IMG/VR virus record: IMGVR_UViG_3300009706_001027
Coordinates: 1 to 33,809 of that record
Length of the DNA stretch: 33,809 bases
Source: a virus
Direction: 5' to 3' (one strand)
Of the stretch, positions 13,257 to 21,203 are shown piece after piece. Each line of letters starts with the position of its first letter. The stretch's first letter is position 1. A program made the translations under genes and the position numbers. The notes beneath the pieces were generated by a model. It saw only the letters and a program-made list of their open reading frames with translations. It ran no database searches and was not told the origin of the DNA.

Positions 13257-13873
13257 ATAAAGAAGTTGAAAGTCTATGTGTTAAAATGGAGGATTATTCT
13301 GGACTTAAGGTAATACTACATTCTCTTATAAAAAGAGCTAGATCATCATATAACGAAGAAACTTTAAACAAATACTGCTTTGAGATTATGAAGCATTGTG
13401 TTTCTGATCGCCAAAGAGGTTGTAATAAGGATGGGCAAAATTTTGAACAGGCTGTTGAGCTTCTGTTTTTAGATTATGACATACCTTATAAACCACAAGT
13501 ATATCTAAATGACGGAGGAACAATCATTGGTTGGAATCATGATGTTGTAACAAAAGAACAAAAAAGGGCTATGGGAATATTGTCTGGAGCAAAAAAATAT
13601 ACAGTTGACTTTGTAATTGGTGATAATATTAACATAGGTGACAGTGTTTCTGATTATTATATAGTTTCATGCAAAAGAACCATAAGAGAAAGGGGTAAAC
13701 AAGAAAATAAACTACATCTTAAACCTAGAACATTCTTTCTATTGACTCTTTCTTCGGAAACCGTAAAGGACACACAAATACAATTGGTTTCAAGTAATCC
13801 AAACATGAAGAAAAACAGAAAATGTATCGATTTTAATTTGTTCTTTTCCCGTATGAGTAATGAATTTAAATAG
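13247..13873 (+). CDS. Probable type II restriction endonuclease, PD-(D/E)XK fold
   Basis: The protein is 208 aa from a GTG overlapping the methyltransferase stop, with AAAGGAA seven bases upstream. The core is suggested by KKYTVDFVIGD (acidic residue) and YYIVSCKRTIRERGKQENKLH, which resembles the S-x-K-T-S-x-RERWKQ motif of EcoRII/PspGI/SsoII-type enzymes. E61-like acidic positions lie upstream (GQNFEQAVELLF). The gene order MTase then REase, overlapping, is typical of a type II system. I cannot predict the site. A nicking or solitary nuclease role is possible. The Lys-rich, AT-rich composition does not obviously differ from neighbours. Confidence 0.7.
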   Translation: MCLNKEVESLCVKMEDYSGLKVILHSLIKRARSSYNEETLNKYCFEIMKHCVSDRQRGCNKDGQNFEQAVELLFLDYDIPYKPQVYLNDGGTIIGWNHDVVTKEQKRAMGILSGAKKYTVDFVIGDNINIGDSVSDYYIVSCKRTIRERGKQENKLHLKPRTFFLLTLSSETVKDTQIQLVSSNPNMKKNRKCIDFNLFFSRMSNEFK

Positions 13874-13882
13874 AAAAATATA

Positions 13883-14056
13883 ATGAGTAAGATAATTAAT
13901 AACCCTTACAAAACACCAAAATCAAATGTTATTTATGATCACGATACTAAAAGACGTTTTATAAAAGAATTAACACAAGACCTTACAATCTTGTTTTGGG
14001 TATTATTTTCTGTCTCCATGTTTATACTTGGACTTACTATAGGGATACTTTGTTAA
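13883..14056 (+). CDS. Small single-pass membrane protein (57 aa)
   Basis: The ATG at 13883 follows AAATATA without a clear Shine-Dalgarno. The frame ends TAA at 14054-14056, overlapping the nrdB start (TAATG). The N-terminal half is soluble and basic; the C-terminal half (LTILFWVLFSVSMFILGLTI) is one transmembrane helix. I recognise no family. Its position behind the restriction gene and coupling to nrdB make it part of the same transcript. Confidence 0.6.
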   Translation: MSKIINNPYKTPKSNVIYDHDTKRRFIKELTQDLTILFWVLFSVSMFILGLTIGILC

Positions 14057-15132
14057 TGCAGACCCTGTTGAATAAAATTAATGTTGACTATATGAAAGAG
14101 CCACTGTTTTTAGGCAGTGATCTTGGTCTACAGAGATATGATCGTTTTAAATATCCCGTTTTCTTTGATTTGTTTAAAAAACAACGTGAGTTCTTTTGGT
14201 CGCCAGAAGAGATAGAATTGAAAAAAGATAGAAATGACTTTAAAGATAGTAATATAATGTCTGAAAATGACAGGTTTATATTTACATCAAATTTAAAATA
14301 TCAAACAGTTATGGACTCTGTTATTTGCCGTGGTGTACCAACGCTGTTAGAGTTTTGTTCTAACCCCGAGCTAGAAGCTAGTATGAACACTTGGCAGTTT
14401 TTTGAACAAATCCACAGCTATTCTTATACCTATATCATTAAAAATGTTTACAGTGACCCAACAGAGATTTTAGATAGTTGTCTTACTGACCAAGAAATAT
14501 TAAAGAGAGCAGAAATTGCTGTTAAGGAATACGACTCTCTTGAAAAAATAGCAAAAGGTAGATCCCACAAAGATATTAGAAAACAGATATATATGACCCT
14601 TATCAGCGTTAATATTCTTGAGGCTGTTAGGTTCTATGTATCATTTGTTTGTGCTTTTGCGTTCGCTGAAAACAAGAAGATGATTGGTAATGCTGATATT
14701 GTTAAATTGATTAAACGTGATGAGGCTTTACATTTATATAATACCCAAGAGATTATTAAAATTCTACACTCAGTTAAGGATGAGGGTTTTGTAGAAACTG
14801 CCAGTGAATGTGAAGAAGATGCCTGTAAAATGTTTGAATCTGCTGCTAAAGAAGAAAAAGAGTGGGCTTCATACCTGTTTAAAGATGGTAGTCTTCTGGG
14901 ACTAAATGAAACGGTTATGCACCAATATATCGATTGGCTTTGTATGTCCAGACGTAAGACTATTGGGCTTCCTTATGACAACGTGGGTAAGAATCCAATA
15001 GCTGGTTGGACAGATCCGTGGATGAATTCTGAATCTGTTCAAGTTGCTCCACAGGAACACGAGATTACAAGTTATAAGATTGGTGCGAGTACTAATGATC
15101 TTGAGGATATGGACTTTGGAAATTTGCTTTGA
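14056..15132 (+). CDS. nrdB: Ribonucleoside-diphosphate reductase class Ia, small (radical) subunit
   Basis: The protein is 358 aa from the ATG at 14056, coupled to the previous stop by TAATG; an earlier in-frame TTG at 13996 would overlap the small membrane gene and is rejected. The diiron and radical residues are seen: Asp87 (YQTVMDS), Glu117 and His120 (WQFFEQIHS), Tyr124 (SYSYTYII), aligned with the E. coli radical Tyr122, and a later His ligand region RDEALHLYNTQEI. The Tyr at this site indicates a tyrosyl-radical enzyme. It partners NrdA. The last residues (DLEDMDFGNLL) match the C-terminal peptide that docks on NrdA. Confidence 0.96.
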   Translation: MQTLLNKINVDYMKEPLFLGSDLGLQRYDRFKYPVFFDLFKKQREFFWSPEEIELKKDRNDFKDSNIMSENDRFIFTSNLKYQTVMDSVICRGVPTLLEFCSNPELEASMNTWQFFEQIHSYSYTYIIKNVYSDPTEILDSCLTDQEILKRAEIAVKEYDSLEKIAKGRSHKDIRKQIYMTLISVNILEAVRFYVSFVCAFAFAENKKMIGNADIVKLIKRDEALHLYNTQEIIKILHSVKDEGFVETASECEEDACKMFESAAKEEKEWASYLFKDGSLLGLNETVMHQYIDWLCMSRRKTIGLPYDNVGKNPIAGWTDPWMNSESVQVAPQEHEITSYKIGASTNDLEDMDFGNLL

Positions 15133-15188
15133 TTATATCCATAGACTTTACAACGGACCCATAAAACTTATTCTCAAGAGGTGATAAT

Positions 15189-16454
15189 ATGAAACGTAGA
15201 CATTTTATACAGGTAGGTAGCTTAGGCTTACTGTCTGCTAATCAAGTATTATTCGCACAAGAACAAAATAGCACACAGCACAAGGCCGTCATTAATATTT
15301 TTCTCGCCGGTGGACCTCCACACCAAGATATGTGGGATATTAAAGACCAGGCACCAAAAGAGATACGAGGTGAGTTTAATCCTATCTCAACCAGTATTGC
15401 GGGTATACAGATAGGTGAGTGTTTCCCACAGATAGCGGCGATGTTTGATAAGTTTACGGCTATTAGATCTATTACGGGTTGTTCAGGGTCGCATGACGCA
15501 TATCAATGTGTTAGTGGTTGGTCAAGAAAAGATAAAGTATCAGGTACTGGTTATCCAGCTATAGGGTGTGTATCATCCAAAGTACTTGGATCAACCCATG
15601 TATCAGTGCCAGCATGTGTAGGTCTTACTGATGGTACTGGTCATAAACCTTGGTCAGAAGCAGGTTCTCCAGGCTATCTTGGTGATCAACATAAACCGTT
15701 TAAACCAAACGGTGAAATGATGGATGACCTTATATTAAATATTGAGAGTGCTAGATTGAATGACCGTAAGAGTCTACTTGGGCTGGTTGGAAAGAATTCA
15801 GCAGAGATCAATACAAAGCTATTTACAGAAGAATCGTTCTCCGTACTGAATACCAGTAGGTTGGTAGATGCCCTTGACATAACAAAAGAAGACCCACGGG
15901 TTAGAGCCCGGTATGGAACGGGAAAACCGTTTAAGTATACGTATGACGGTGCTCCTACAGACAATGAACAACTGTTGATTGCCAGAAGATTAGTAGAAGC
16001 GGGTGTTAGATCTGTAACACTATCATACGGTCGCTGGGACAGTCATGGTTCTAACTTCGACCTGGTGAGAGATCACGGCGGTAAGTTAGACCAGTGTGTT
16101 TCTGCGTTGGTAACAGACCTTGATGAGCGTGGTATGCTTGATGATGTAATGGTTGTTGTCTGGGGTGAGTTTGGTAGAACTCCTAAGATCAATAAGGGTG
16201 CGGGTAGAGATCACTGGCCGCAGGTGAGTTGTGCATTACTGGCGGGTGGTGGATTAAATCACGGCCAGGTTATTGGATCGACCAACAAACTTGGTGAACA
16301 TGCTGTTGACAGACCTATTCATGTACAAGAGGTATGCGGAATGATGTATCGAGGATTAGGTATAGAACCAGACACAACTACCATTATAGATAATACTGGT
16401 AGACCACAATATTTATTAGAACATAGAACGCCCATACAGGAGTTAGTCGGATGA
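15189..16454 (+). CDS. DUF1501 family protein with Tat-type signal (first of pair)
   Basis: This 421-aa protein begins with a twin-arginine-like signal (MKRRHFIQVGSLGLL, cleavage probably after LFAQ near residue 24), so it is likely exported folded. The DUF1501 hallmarks of the sulfatase/alkaline-phosphatase-like superfamily follow: FLAGGPPHQDMWD near residue 38, EIRGEFNPISTSIAGI, ARRLVEAGVRSVTLSYGRWDSHG near 264, VVVWGEFGRTPKIN and GRDHWPQ. Metal-binding Asp/His positions appear present. This family is abundant in Planctomycetota; the substrate is unknown. Shine-Dalgarno AAGAGGTGA. The stop overlaps the second copy by four bases (ATGA). The proteins are related but diverged, so this is an old pair. 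Confidence 0.88.
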   Translation: MKRRHFIQVGSLGLLSANQVLFAQEQNSTQHKAVINIFLAGGPPHQDMWDIKDQAPKEIRGEFNPISTSIAGIQIGECFPQIAAMFDKFTAIRSITGCSGSHDAYQCVSGWSRKDKVSGTGYPAIGCVSSKVLGSTHVSVPACVGLTDGTGHKPWSEAGSPGYLGDQHKPFKPNGEMMDDLILNIESARLNDRKSLLGLVGKNSAEINTKLFTEESFSVLNTSRLVDALDITKEDPRVRARYGTGKPFKYTYDGAPTDNEQLLIARRLVEAGVRSVTLSYGRWDSHGSNFDLVRDHGGKLDQCVSALVTDLDERGMLDDVMVVVWGEFGRTPKINKGAGRDHWPQVSCALLAGGGLNHGQVIGSTNKLGEHAVDRPIHVQEVCGMMYRGLGIEPDTTTIIDNTGRPQYLLEHRTPIQELVG

Positions 16455-17734
16455 TAAGTAGAAGATCTGTACTTAAGGGTGGAGCTGCTTCATTGTTTTT
16501 ACCTATGAGTTCATATGCCTCTGAAGTAGCTGAAGCTTCTGATAAGTCTCTCATTATCGTCTTTCTAAAGGGTGGTCCTAGTAGTATCGATATGTTTGAT
16601 ATGAAACCAAATGCTCCTCTTGAATACCGTGGAGATTTTAAGCCAATTTCAACATGTGTACCCGATATACATATCACAGAACATCTTCCTCTACTTACAC
16701 AGCAGCAAGATAAATTTTCTATAGTTAGATCTATGTCACATAGTGATTCTAATCATGGGCCTGGTAATCACTATATGTTGACCGGGTATAAGGCTAGTCC
16801 AACATTTCAATCTAAACAAATACCAAATAATCACAACCCATCTTTTGGTTCGATTATTTCGCATGAAAAGGGTGGTATCGGGTCAGTTCCAGCCTATATC
16901 TGCTTACCCGCTATGCACAATAGCGGTGGTTCTGCATATTTAGGACCACCACACGCTCCATTTGTGATCGCGTCAGATCCAAATGCACCAAGCTTTTCTG
17001 TTCCTGATCTTGTGTCTCCCAGAGGTATAACATCTGATAGATTTTCAAAAAGGGAGCAATTGAGGGGCAGTATAGCTAGATACCAAGGAAGTAAAGAAGC
17101 TGCAGCAAATCGTAAGGCAAATAGCTTTATTGAATTTAGAGATGCGGCTAAATCGCTCATGCTATCAAAAGAAGCCAAACAAGCATTTGACATTGAGCGT
17201 GAATCAGCTAAGATGAGAGAACAGTACGGCAGAACTACTTTGGGGCAAAGTTGCTTAATGGCTCGCCGTCTTGTTGAGGCAGGAGTTCGTTGTGTTACTA
17301 TTAAGCATACTGATTGGGATACACATAATGAGAATTTCCGATTACTTAAAGATGAATTATTACCACCATTAGATTCTGCTATTTCTACTCTGTTTGCTGA
17401 TCTTGCAGATCGTGGCTTATCAGAGAAAACCTTAGTATTAGTAACTGGAGAATTTGGTAGAACTCCAAAGATTGATGGAGGAGCTGGAGGTCGTGGACAT
17501 TTTCCGGCAGCATTTAGCTTATTATTAAGTGGTGGTGGATTAAATTCAGGTGTATGTGTGGGAGAAACTGATAAAACTGGGATGTCTTGTGTGGGTGGTT
17601 GTTATACCCCAGAAGATTTAGTGGAAACTATCTTAACATCTTTAGATATTGATACTCACCAAGAACTTCATTCCGCTGAAGGTAGACCTTACGGTATGGT
17701 CAATGGCGGACAACGTATCAAAGAACTATTTTAA
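16451..17734 (+). CDS. DUF1501 family protein with Tat signal (second of pair)
   Basis: This 427-aa protein starts with a textbook twin-arginine motif (MISRRSVLKGGAASLFL) and a likely AxA-type site near SYASE. The domain repeats the family landmarks: FLKGGPSSIDMFD, EYRGDFKPISTCVPDI, SDSNHGPGNHYMLTG, ARRLVEAGVRCVTIKHTDWDTHN, VLVTGEFGRTPKID and GGRGHFPAAFS. It is translationally coupled (ATGA) to the first copy, which suggests a two-component or heteromeric exported enzyme. The Arg-rich exported protein 12 nt downstream is probably in the same operon. The actual reaction (hydrolysis of a sulfate or phosphate ester is the superfamily theme) is not determinable here. Confidence 0.88.
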   Translation: MISRRSVLKGGAASLFLPMSSYASEVAEASDKSLIIVFLKGGPSSIDMFDMKPNAPLEYRGDFKPISTCVPDIHITEHLPLLTQQQDKFSIVRSMSHSDSNHGPGNHYMLTGYKASPTFQSKQIPNNHNPSFGSIISHEKGGIGSVPAYICLPAMHNSGGSAYLGPPHAPFVIASDPNAPSFSVPDLVSPRGITSDRFSKREQLRGSIARYQGSKEAAANRKANSFIEFRDAAKSLMLSKEAKQAFDIERESAKMREQYGRTTLGQSCLMARRLVEAGVRCVTIKHTDWDTHNENFRLLKDELLPPLDSAISTLFADLADRGLSEKTLVLVTGEFGRTPKIDGGAGGRGHFPAAFSLLLSGGGLNSGVCVGETDKTGMSCVGGCYTPEDLVETILTSLDIDTHQELHSAEGRPYGMVNGGQRIKELF

Positions 17735-17745
17735 GGAGAACGATT

Positions 17746-18084
17746 ATGAAAATTTTAAAACACTTTACTCTAACAGTGATTGTAGTGACACTATTTATTG
17801 CTGCATCATCTCGTGCATCTGCACATCCAAGAATTCGCAGTGGATTCTTCTTTCATTCACGTCCTATGTGTAATGATTATTATGGTCCTGTTTATAGACC
17901 AGTACCGTGGAATTTTGGTTATTATAGGAGTCGTCCCAGTAGAGGGTTTGATCTTAATTTTTCTCCTGGTAGATTTGGTTTTACGTATGAATCCAATAGA
18001 GGTCGTCGCCGTCACAGACGTGATAATGAGCGACGTGGTGAACGACGTGGTGAACGACGTAGTAACCGACGTAACAACAATTAA
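17746..18084 (+). CDS. Exported Arg-rich protein with tandem ERRG repeats
   Basis: The protein is 112 aa with strong Shine-Dalgarno AAGGAGAACGATT. A Sec-type signal peptide (MKILKHFTLTVIVVTLFIAA, cleavage about ASA-H near residue 27) precedes a Tyr/Pro/Arg-rich segment (YRPVPWNFGYYRSRPSRG) and a C-terminal run of RRHRR and ERRGERRGERRSNRR. This highly basic low-complexity tail would bind anionic polymers at the cell surface. I recognise no family. It follows the DUF1501 pair by 12 nt, suggesting a shared extracellular task. Confidence 0.7.
   Translation: MKILKHFTLTVIVVTLFIAASSRASAHPRIRSGFFFHSRPMCNDYYGPVYRPVPWNFGYYRSRPSRGFDLNFSPGRFGFTYESNRGRRRHRRDNERRGERRGERRSNRRNNN
18031..18078 (+). repeat. 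12-bp tandem repeat (about four copies)
   Basis: CGACGTGGTGAA occurs at 18031-18042 and 18043-18054, then diverged copies CGACGTAGTAAC and CGACGTAACAAC follow. It encodes the ERRG/NRR repeats of the exported basic protein and could vary in number by slippage. Confidence 0.85.
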
Positions 18085-18096
18085 AAGACTGCACAA

Positions 18097-18282
18097 ATGA
18101 AAACATACGTAGTATACTACAGGGAATACGGATGGAGAGACGATGGAGATCATCATATAGTATCAATCCATAAGACAATGGATGGTGCGGAAAAGGCTAA
18201 GGAAAAATCTCAAGAAGAAGACCGTAAGTATGTCGGCGGTGATGAAATTTGGGATATTCTGGAATACAAGTTAAACGATTAA
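18097..18282 (+). CDS. Hypothetical small protein
   Basis: The protein is 61 aa (MKTYVVYYREYGWRDDGDHH to LEYKLND), Asp/Lys/Tyr-rich, with an alpha/beta look (strand YVVYYREY, helix MDGAEKAKEKSQEED). I recognise no family. There is a weak ribosome site. It lies 12 nt before the Fe-S carrier gene. Confidence 0.55.
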   Translation: MKTYVVYYREYGWRDDGDHHIVSIHKTMDGAEKAKEKSQEEDRKYVGGDEIWDILEYKLND

Positions 18283-18294
18283 AAGGAAAAGTAA

Positions 18295-18627
18295 ATGACA
18301 GTTCAGCTAACTGAAGCCGCTGCAATCGAAATTCAGCGTATTATCGAAGATCAAAAGAACGAGGATCTAAAATATGTCCGCGTTGGTGTAGTCGGTGGTG
18401 GATGTAGTGGTTTCCAGTATGCCTTTGACTTTACTGATAAATACGATGATAAAGCAGATGTGTTTCGGGAACAGCATGGTGTTGGTGTTGTTGTAGATAA
18501 GAAAAGTGATCTGTTTCTGGATGGAACAACTGTTGACTTCTACTCAGGACTTGATAAGCGAGGCTTTCAGTTCGATAACCCAAATGCCGCCAAATCTTGT
18601 GGTTGTGGTAGCAGTTTTTCTGCGTAA
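18295..18627 (+). CDS. A-type iron-sulfur carrier (HesB/IscA/ErpA family)
   Basis: The protein is 110 aa. It shows the full A-type carrier signature: VGVVGGGCSGFQYAF with Cys37, and the C-terminal SCGCGSSF with Cys102 and Cys104, the three Fe-S ligands. Length and strand pattern are normal for IscA/ErpA. It would receive and deliver [Fe-S] clusters to host or phage apoproteins; a plausible phage client is the RecB/Cas4-like nuclease at 28507, which carries cysteines arranged for a cluster. Shine-Dalgarno AAAGGAAAAG. Confidence 0.93.
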   Translation: MTVQLTEAAAIEIQRIIEDQKNEDLKYVRVGVVGGGCSGFQYAFDFTDKYDDKADVFREQHGVGVVVDKKSDLFLDGTTVDFYSGLDKRGFQFDNPNAAKSCGCGSSFSA

Positions 18628-18657
18628 CACAGGACTCCAATTAAGGAACTGTAGTAA

Positions 18658-19317
18658 ATGCCGATAGATTCAGATGAAATTGAGAGATTAAATCATGTGT
18701 TTTCACAGTATACAGGACATTTTTCAAGTGGAATTTTTTCAGGGGACAACAAATTGATACCAAAAGATCAAATTAGTAGGACACAGCAGTTGTTAAAAGG
18801 TGGGGATATGTATGACATTAAAAGTGTTAACTATAGTGTTGGAGACAATAGTGTTGATACACAATACTATCCTACAGTAGAAACATCTGTTTATAAAATG
18901 TTGAAAGTTAAACGGTTGTCAGAACACGCGGTTATTCCTACTAAGGCATACGGCGATGCTGGTTGGGATTTGTATTATAGTGGTGAAGGTATGACTATCA
19001 TAACTGGAAGTAGGTCTACATTAGAAACTGGTCTGGCAATTGAAATCCCGTATGGTTATGTAGGTCTTATTTGGCCACGCTCTGGACTTGCTGTAAAAAA
19101 GGGTATAGATGTATTTGCTGGTGTAATTGATTCATCATATCGTGGAGAAGTAAAGGTTTGTTTATACAACACTGGAAGAGAATATTATGAAATAAATAGA
19201 GGTGATAGAATTGCCCAAATACTATTCCAGCGGGTTCCAGAGTTTGAATTAATCGAAGTTGACAAGTTAGACAACACGGAAAGAAATGAGGGGGGTTTTG
19301 GTAGCACAGGCAAATAA
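18658..19317 (+). CDS. dut: dUTPase with ~80-residue N-terminal extension
   Basis: The protein is 219 aa. The five trimeric dUTPase motifs are all present in the last 140 residues: I YGDAGWDLY, II WPRSGLAVKKG, III AGVIDSSYRGEVKV, IV GDRIAQILF, V NEGGFGSTGK. It converts dUTP to dUMP for ThyX and keeps uracil out of DNA. The first ~80 residues (PIDSDEIERLNHVF to TVETSVYKM) are not part of the usual ~150-aa enzyme and have no recognised fold. AAGGAACTG precedes the ATG. The 3' end is close to phoH. Confidence 0.94.
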   Translation: MPIDSDEIERLNHVFSQYTGHFSSGIFSGDNKLIPKDQISRTQQLLKGGDMYDIKSVNYSVGDNSVDTQYYPTVETSVYKMLKVKRLSEHAVIPTKAYGDAGWDLYYSGEGMTIITGSRSTLETGLAIEIPYGYVGLIWPRSGLAVKKGIDVFAGVIDSSYRGEVKVCLYNTGREYYEINRGDRIAQILFQRVPEFELIEVDKLDNTERNEGGFGSTGK

Positions 19318-19330
19318 ACTTGGAGATTCA

Positions 19331-20014
19331 ATGAAACGACGGTCTAAGAAGACTAGCTCTAGTAACATTTCTCAGAAAATCACTCCTTTAACAGCAAAAA
19401 CAGACAATCAGGTAGACTATATAACATCTATTATAGAGAATGACGTAATATTTTGTACTGGACCAAGTGGTTCGGGAAAAAGTTTCATTTCGGCTGGAAT
19501 TGCTTCTCAGCACCTATATCACAATGAAATAGATAAGGTGGTGATTACTCGCCCCTTAGTGTGTGCAGGTAAGGATATAGGTTCTTTACCAGGTGAATTA
19601 CTAGATAAGATTGCTCCTTACTTGATGCCTATGCAGGAGCATTTCAGATTCTTCTTAGGTCAAGCTTATTATGGTCATTTCTTTAATGATAGTAAGATAA
19701 CTTATCAACCGTTAGAAGTTATGCGTGGCTCTACTTTTGATAACTCTTATATGATATTAGATGAGGCACAAAACTGTACCTTTGATCAAATTAAAATGTT
19801 TATTACCCGAATGGGGAAAAATTCTAAAGTTTTAATTAACGGTGATGTAGATCAAACAGATATAAGAAATAGAAGCGGATTATCTATTATTATAAATAAG
19901 TTAAAGAATATCAAAGGGGTTGGTGTTGTCACTTTGGATTATAATGATATCCAGAGAAATGGTATTTTAGGTAGAATTTTGGCAGCACTGGAGAATGACA
20001 ATGATCAATTATGA
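19331..20014 (+). CDS. phoH: PhoH-like ATPase
   Basis: The protein is 227 aa from ATG 19331, chosen because GGAG (19321-19324) is six bases upstream; an in-frame earlier ATG at 19286 lies inside dut. It has Walker A GPSGSGKS near residue 45, VVITRPLVCAGKDIGSLPG, Walker B YMILDEAQN and the sensor-like LINGDVDQTD, all hallmarks of the PhoH P-loop family. PhoH is a very common gene of marine phages; an RNA helicase-like role has been proposed but its phage function is unsettled. It overlaps the following zinc-ribbon gene by 14 nt. Confidence 0.93.
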   Translation: MKRRSKKTSSSNISQKITPLTAKTDNQVDYITSIIENDVIFCTGPSGSGKSFISAGIASQHLYHNEIDKVVITRPLVCAGKDIGSLPGELLDKIAPYLMPMQEHFRFFLGQAYYGHFFNDSKITYQPLEVMRGSTFDNSYMILDEAQNCTFDQIKMFITRMGKNSKVLINGDVDQTDIRNRSGLSIIINKLKNIKGVGVVTLDYNDIQRNGILGRILAALENDNDQL

Positions 20015-20342
20015 TTATGTTTGTAATAACTGTGGTTACGAAGTTTTAGATGTAGAACAATCTATAAAGGATAAGGCATTAAGACATTGTCCAGATTGTA
20101 ACAAAGACGGTTTACAGAGAGTTATTTACGGTGGCTCAGCATCTTTTATTAAAAAAGAACCCACAACTGTCGGCCAAATGGTAGAGAAATGCACCAAAGA
20201 GAGAAAGAATAAAATGGGTTCTGACTGTGATAAAAAAGAAACAAAGACTGTTGGCAACCCTCACTTAACTGCAAACAACTCTGAAATAAAGAAGATGAAT
20301 AAAAAGAAATTAGAAAGATATATAATGGAGGGTAAGAAGTGA
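20001..20342 (+). CDS. FmdB-like zinc-ribbon protein
   Basis: The protein is 113 aa from ATG 20001 (GGAG at 19990-19993, spacing seven; an ATG at 19995 is an alternative). The N-terminus is a zinc ribbon of the FmdB type: INYDYVCNNCGYEVL then LRHCPDCNKDGLQRVIYGG, with two CxxC pairs. The rest is a Lys-rich, probably disordered tail. Such proteins occur in many phages next to phoH or replication genes and are labelled regulatory without proof. The end overlaps the next GTG start. Confidence 0.72.
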   Translation: MINYDYVCNNCGYEVLDVEQSIKDKALRHCPDCNKDGLQRVIYGGSASFIKKEPTTVGQMVEKCTKERKNKMGSDCDKKETKTVGNPHLTANNSEIKKMNKKKLERYIMEGKK

Positions 20343-20656
20343 AGTTTATATGTAAAGATGATGTTATTTCTGACAATAAAAAAGAAACTTGGTTTAATAT
20401 TAACGGTAAAGAAATCTCTGGAGATAATGAGAAGTTCTTTTCTAAGACGATAGAGCAAGAAGGACGGTTGTACTATTACGTTAGAACTCATGATAATAAT
20501 CTATATGATCCAACTGGTATGTATAGTAAAAGGGGTTCTATCCCTTTGGTTATGACTAAGGTTTCAAAGGGAACTTTTGATTTCTATATGTTATATCTAA
20601 CAACTAAGAATAGTTTGTATTTTACAAGAGCAGAAAGAGGGTTTTTAAATGACTAA
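20339..20656 (+). CDS. Hypothetical protein, GTG start
   Basis: The protein is 105 aa with GGAGGG seven to ten bases before a GTG that overlaps the previous stop (GTGA). It is beta-rich, with aromatic strands (GRLYYYVRTHDNNLY, FDFYMLYLTTKNSLYF). I recognise no family. It is coupled to the genes on both sides (8-nt overlap with the next). Confidence 0.58.
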   Translation: MKFICKDDVISDNKKETWFNINGKEISGDNEKFFSKTIEQEGRLYYYVRTHDNNLYDPTGMYSKRGSIPLVMTKVSKGTFDFYMLYLTTKNSLYFTRAERGFLND

Positions 20657-20969
20657 AAAAGGACCGCTGAGTAAGGTTGAAAAATTTTACATACAAGAAC
20701 GTTATAAAGAAGAAGGTATAGATACTTTAGCAAAAGAATTAGATAGACCGAAGGCTTCTATTAAGAGACATATTACAAAATGCAAAGACGGTGAAAATGA
20801 AAAAATTGAAAACCAATTTACTGTTGGTGCTCAATTTGCTACTTCTAATGGTGCTGTCATTATGACACAAAACGCTTCTGAAATGAGTGATGCCGTTAGG
20901 GGAACTACTAGAAATATTACAAGTCGTGAAGCCAAATGTGTAACAACAACGAATAAAAAAAATGAATAA
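20649..20969 (+). CDS. Helix-turn-helix-like phage protein
   Basis: The protein is 106 aa. Residues about 6-42 (LSKVEKFYIQERYKEEGID then LAKELDRPKASIKRHI) read as a helix-turn-helix that could bind DNA. The second half is polar (ATSNGAVIMTQNASEMSDAVRG). Proteins of this shape occur in T4-like marine phages without known function. It is the last gene before a 234-nt non-coding stretch, suggesting an end-of-operon regulator. Confidence 0.6.
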   Translation: MTKKGPLSKVEKFYIQERYKEEGIDTLAKELDRPKASIKRHITKCKDGENEKIENQFTVGAQFATSNGAVIMTQNASEMSDAVRGTTRNITSREAKCVTTTNKKNE

Positions 20970-21203
20970 AAATGAATAAATCGGGCTTCTATGAGCCTAC
21001 TTACCCAATCATAGAAAAACCCGTAATATAGGCATAGCAGAGATTGGTAGCTTAACTACTTCCCCACTGAATTGTGGTACACACGTAGACGTTGTTATAA
21101 TTGCTATTTAGGACTGGTTCGACTCCCAAATGCTCCACTTTTTCTCGCTTATTCTGTTATTTTATAAAATATAGTGAACGATTAGGAATGAAAGAGGCTA
21201 TTA
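20970..21203 (+). other. Non-coding stretch: hairpin and degenerate tRNA-like segment
   Basis: First there is a stem-loop, TTCTATGA (20987-20994) with TCATAGAA (21009-21016), flanked by CGGG/CCCG. Next comes a tRNA-like run ending GGTTCGACTCCC...TGCTCCA (about 21117-21136). A D-arm-like AGC...GGTAGCT (21036-21052) and a CCAC/GTGG hairpin (21064-21077) are seen, but the acceptor and T stems do not pair properly. It is either a decayed tRNA, an interrupted one, or another structured RNA. The HNH gene follows. Confidence 0.4.

Noticed and set aside
17798-18178. Several overlapping ORFs on both strands around the Arg-rich gene
   Set aside because: They arise from the 12-bp repeats; only the frame at 17746 has a ribosome site and a signal peptide.
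21029-21136. A normal second tRNA
   Set aside because: The 3' end looks like a tRNA, but the acceptor (only about five pairs with a wobble) and T stem (two pairs) fail, and no 7-base anticodon loop forms; kept only as a degenerate tRNA-like segment.
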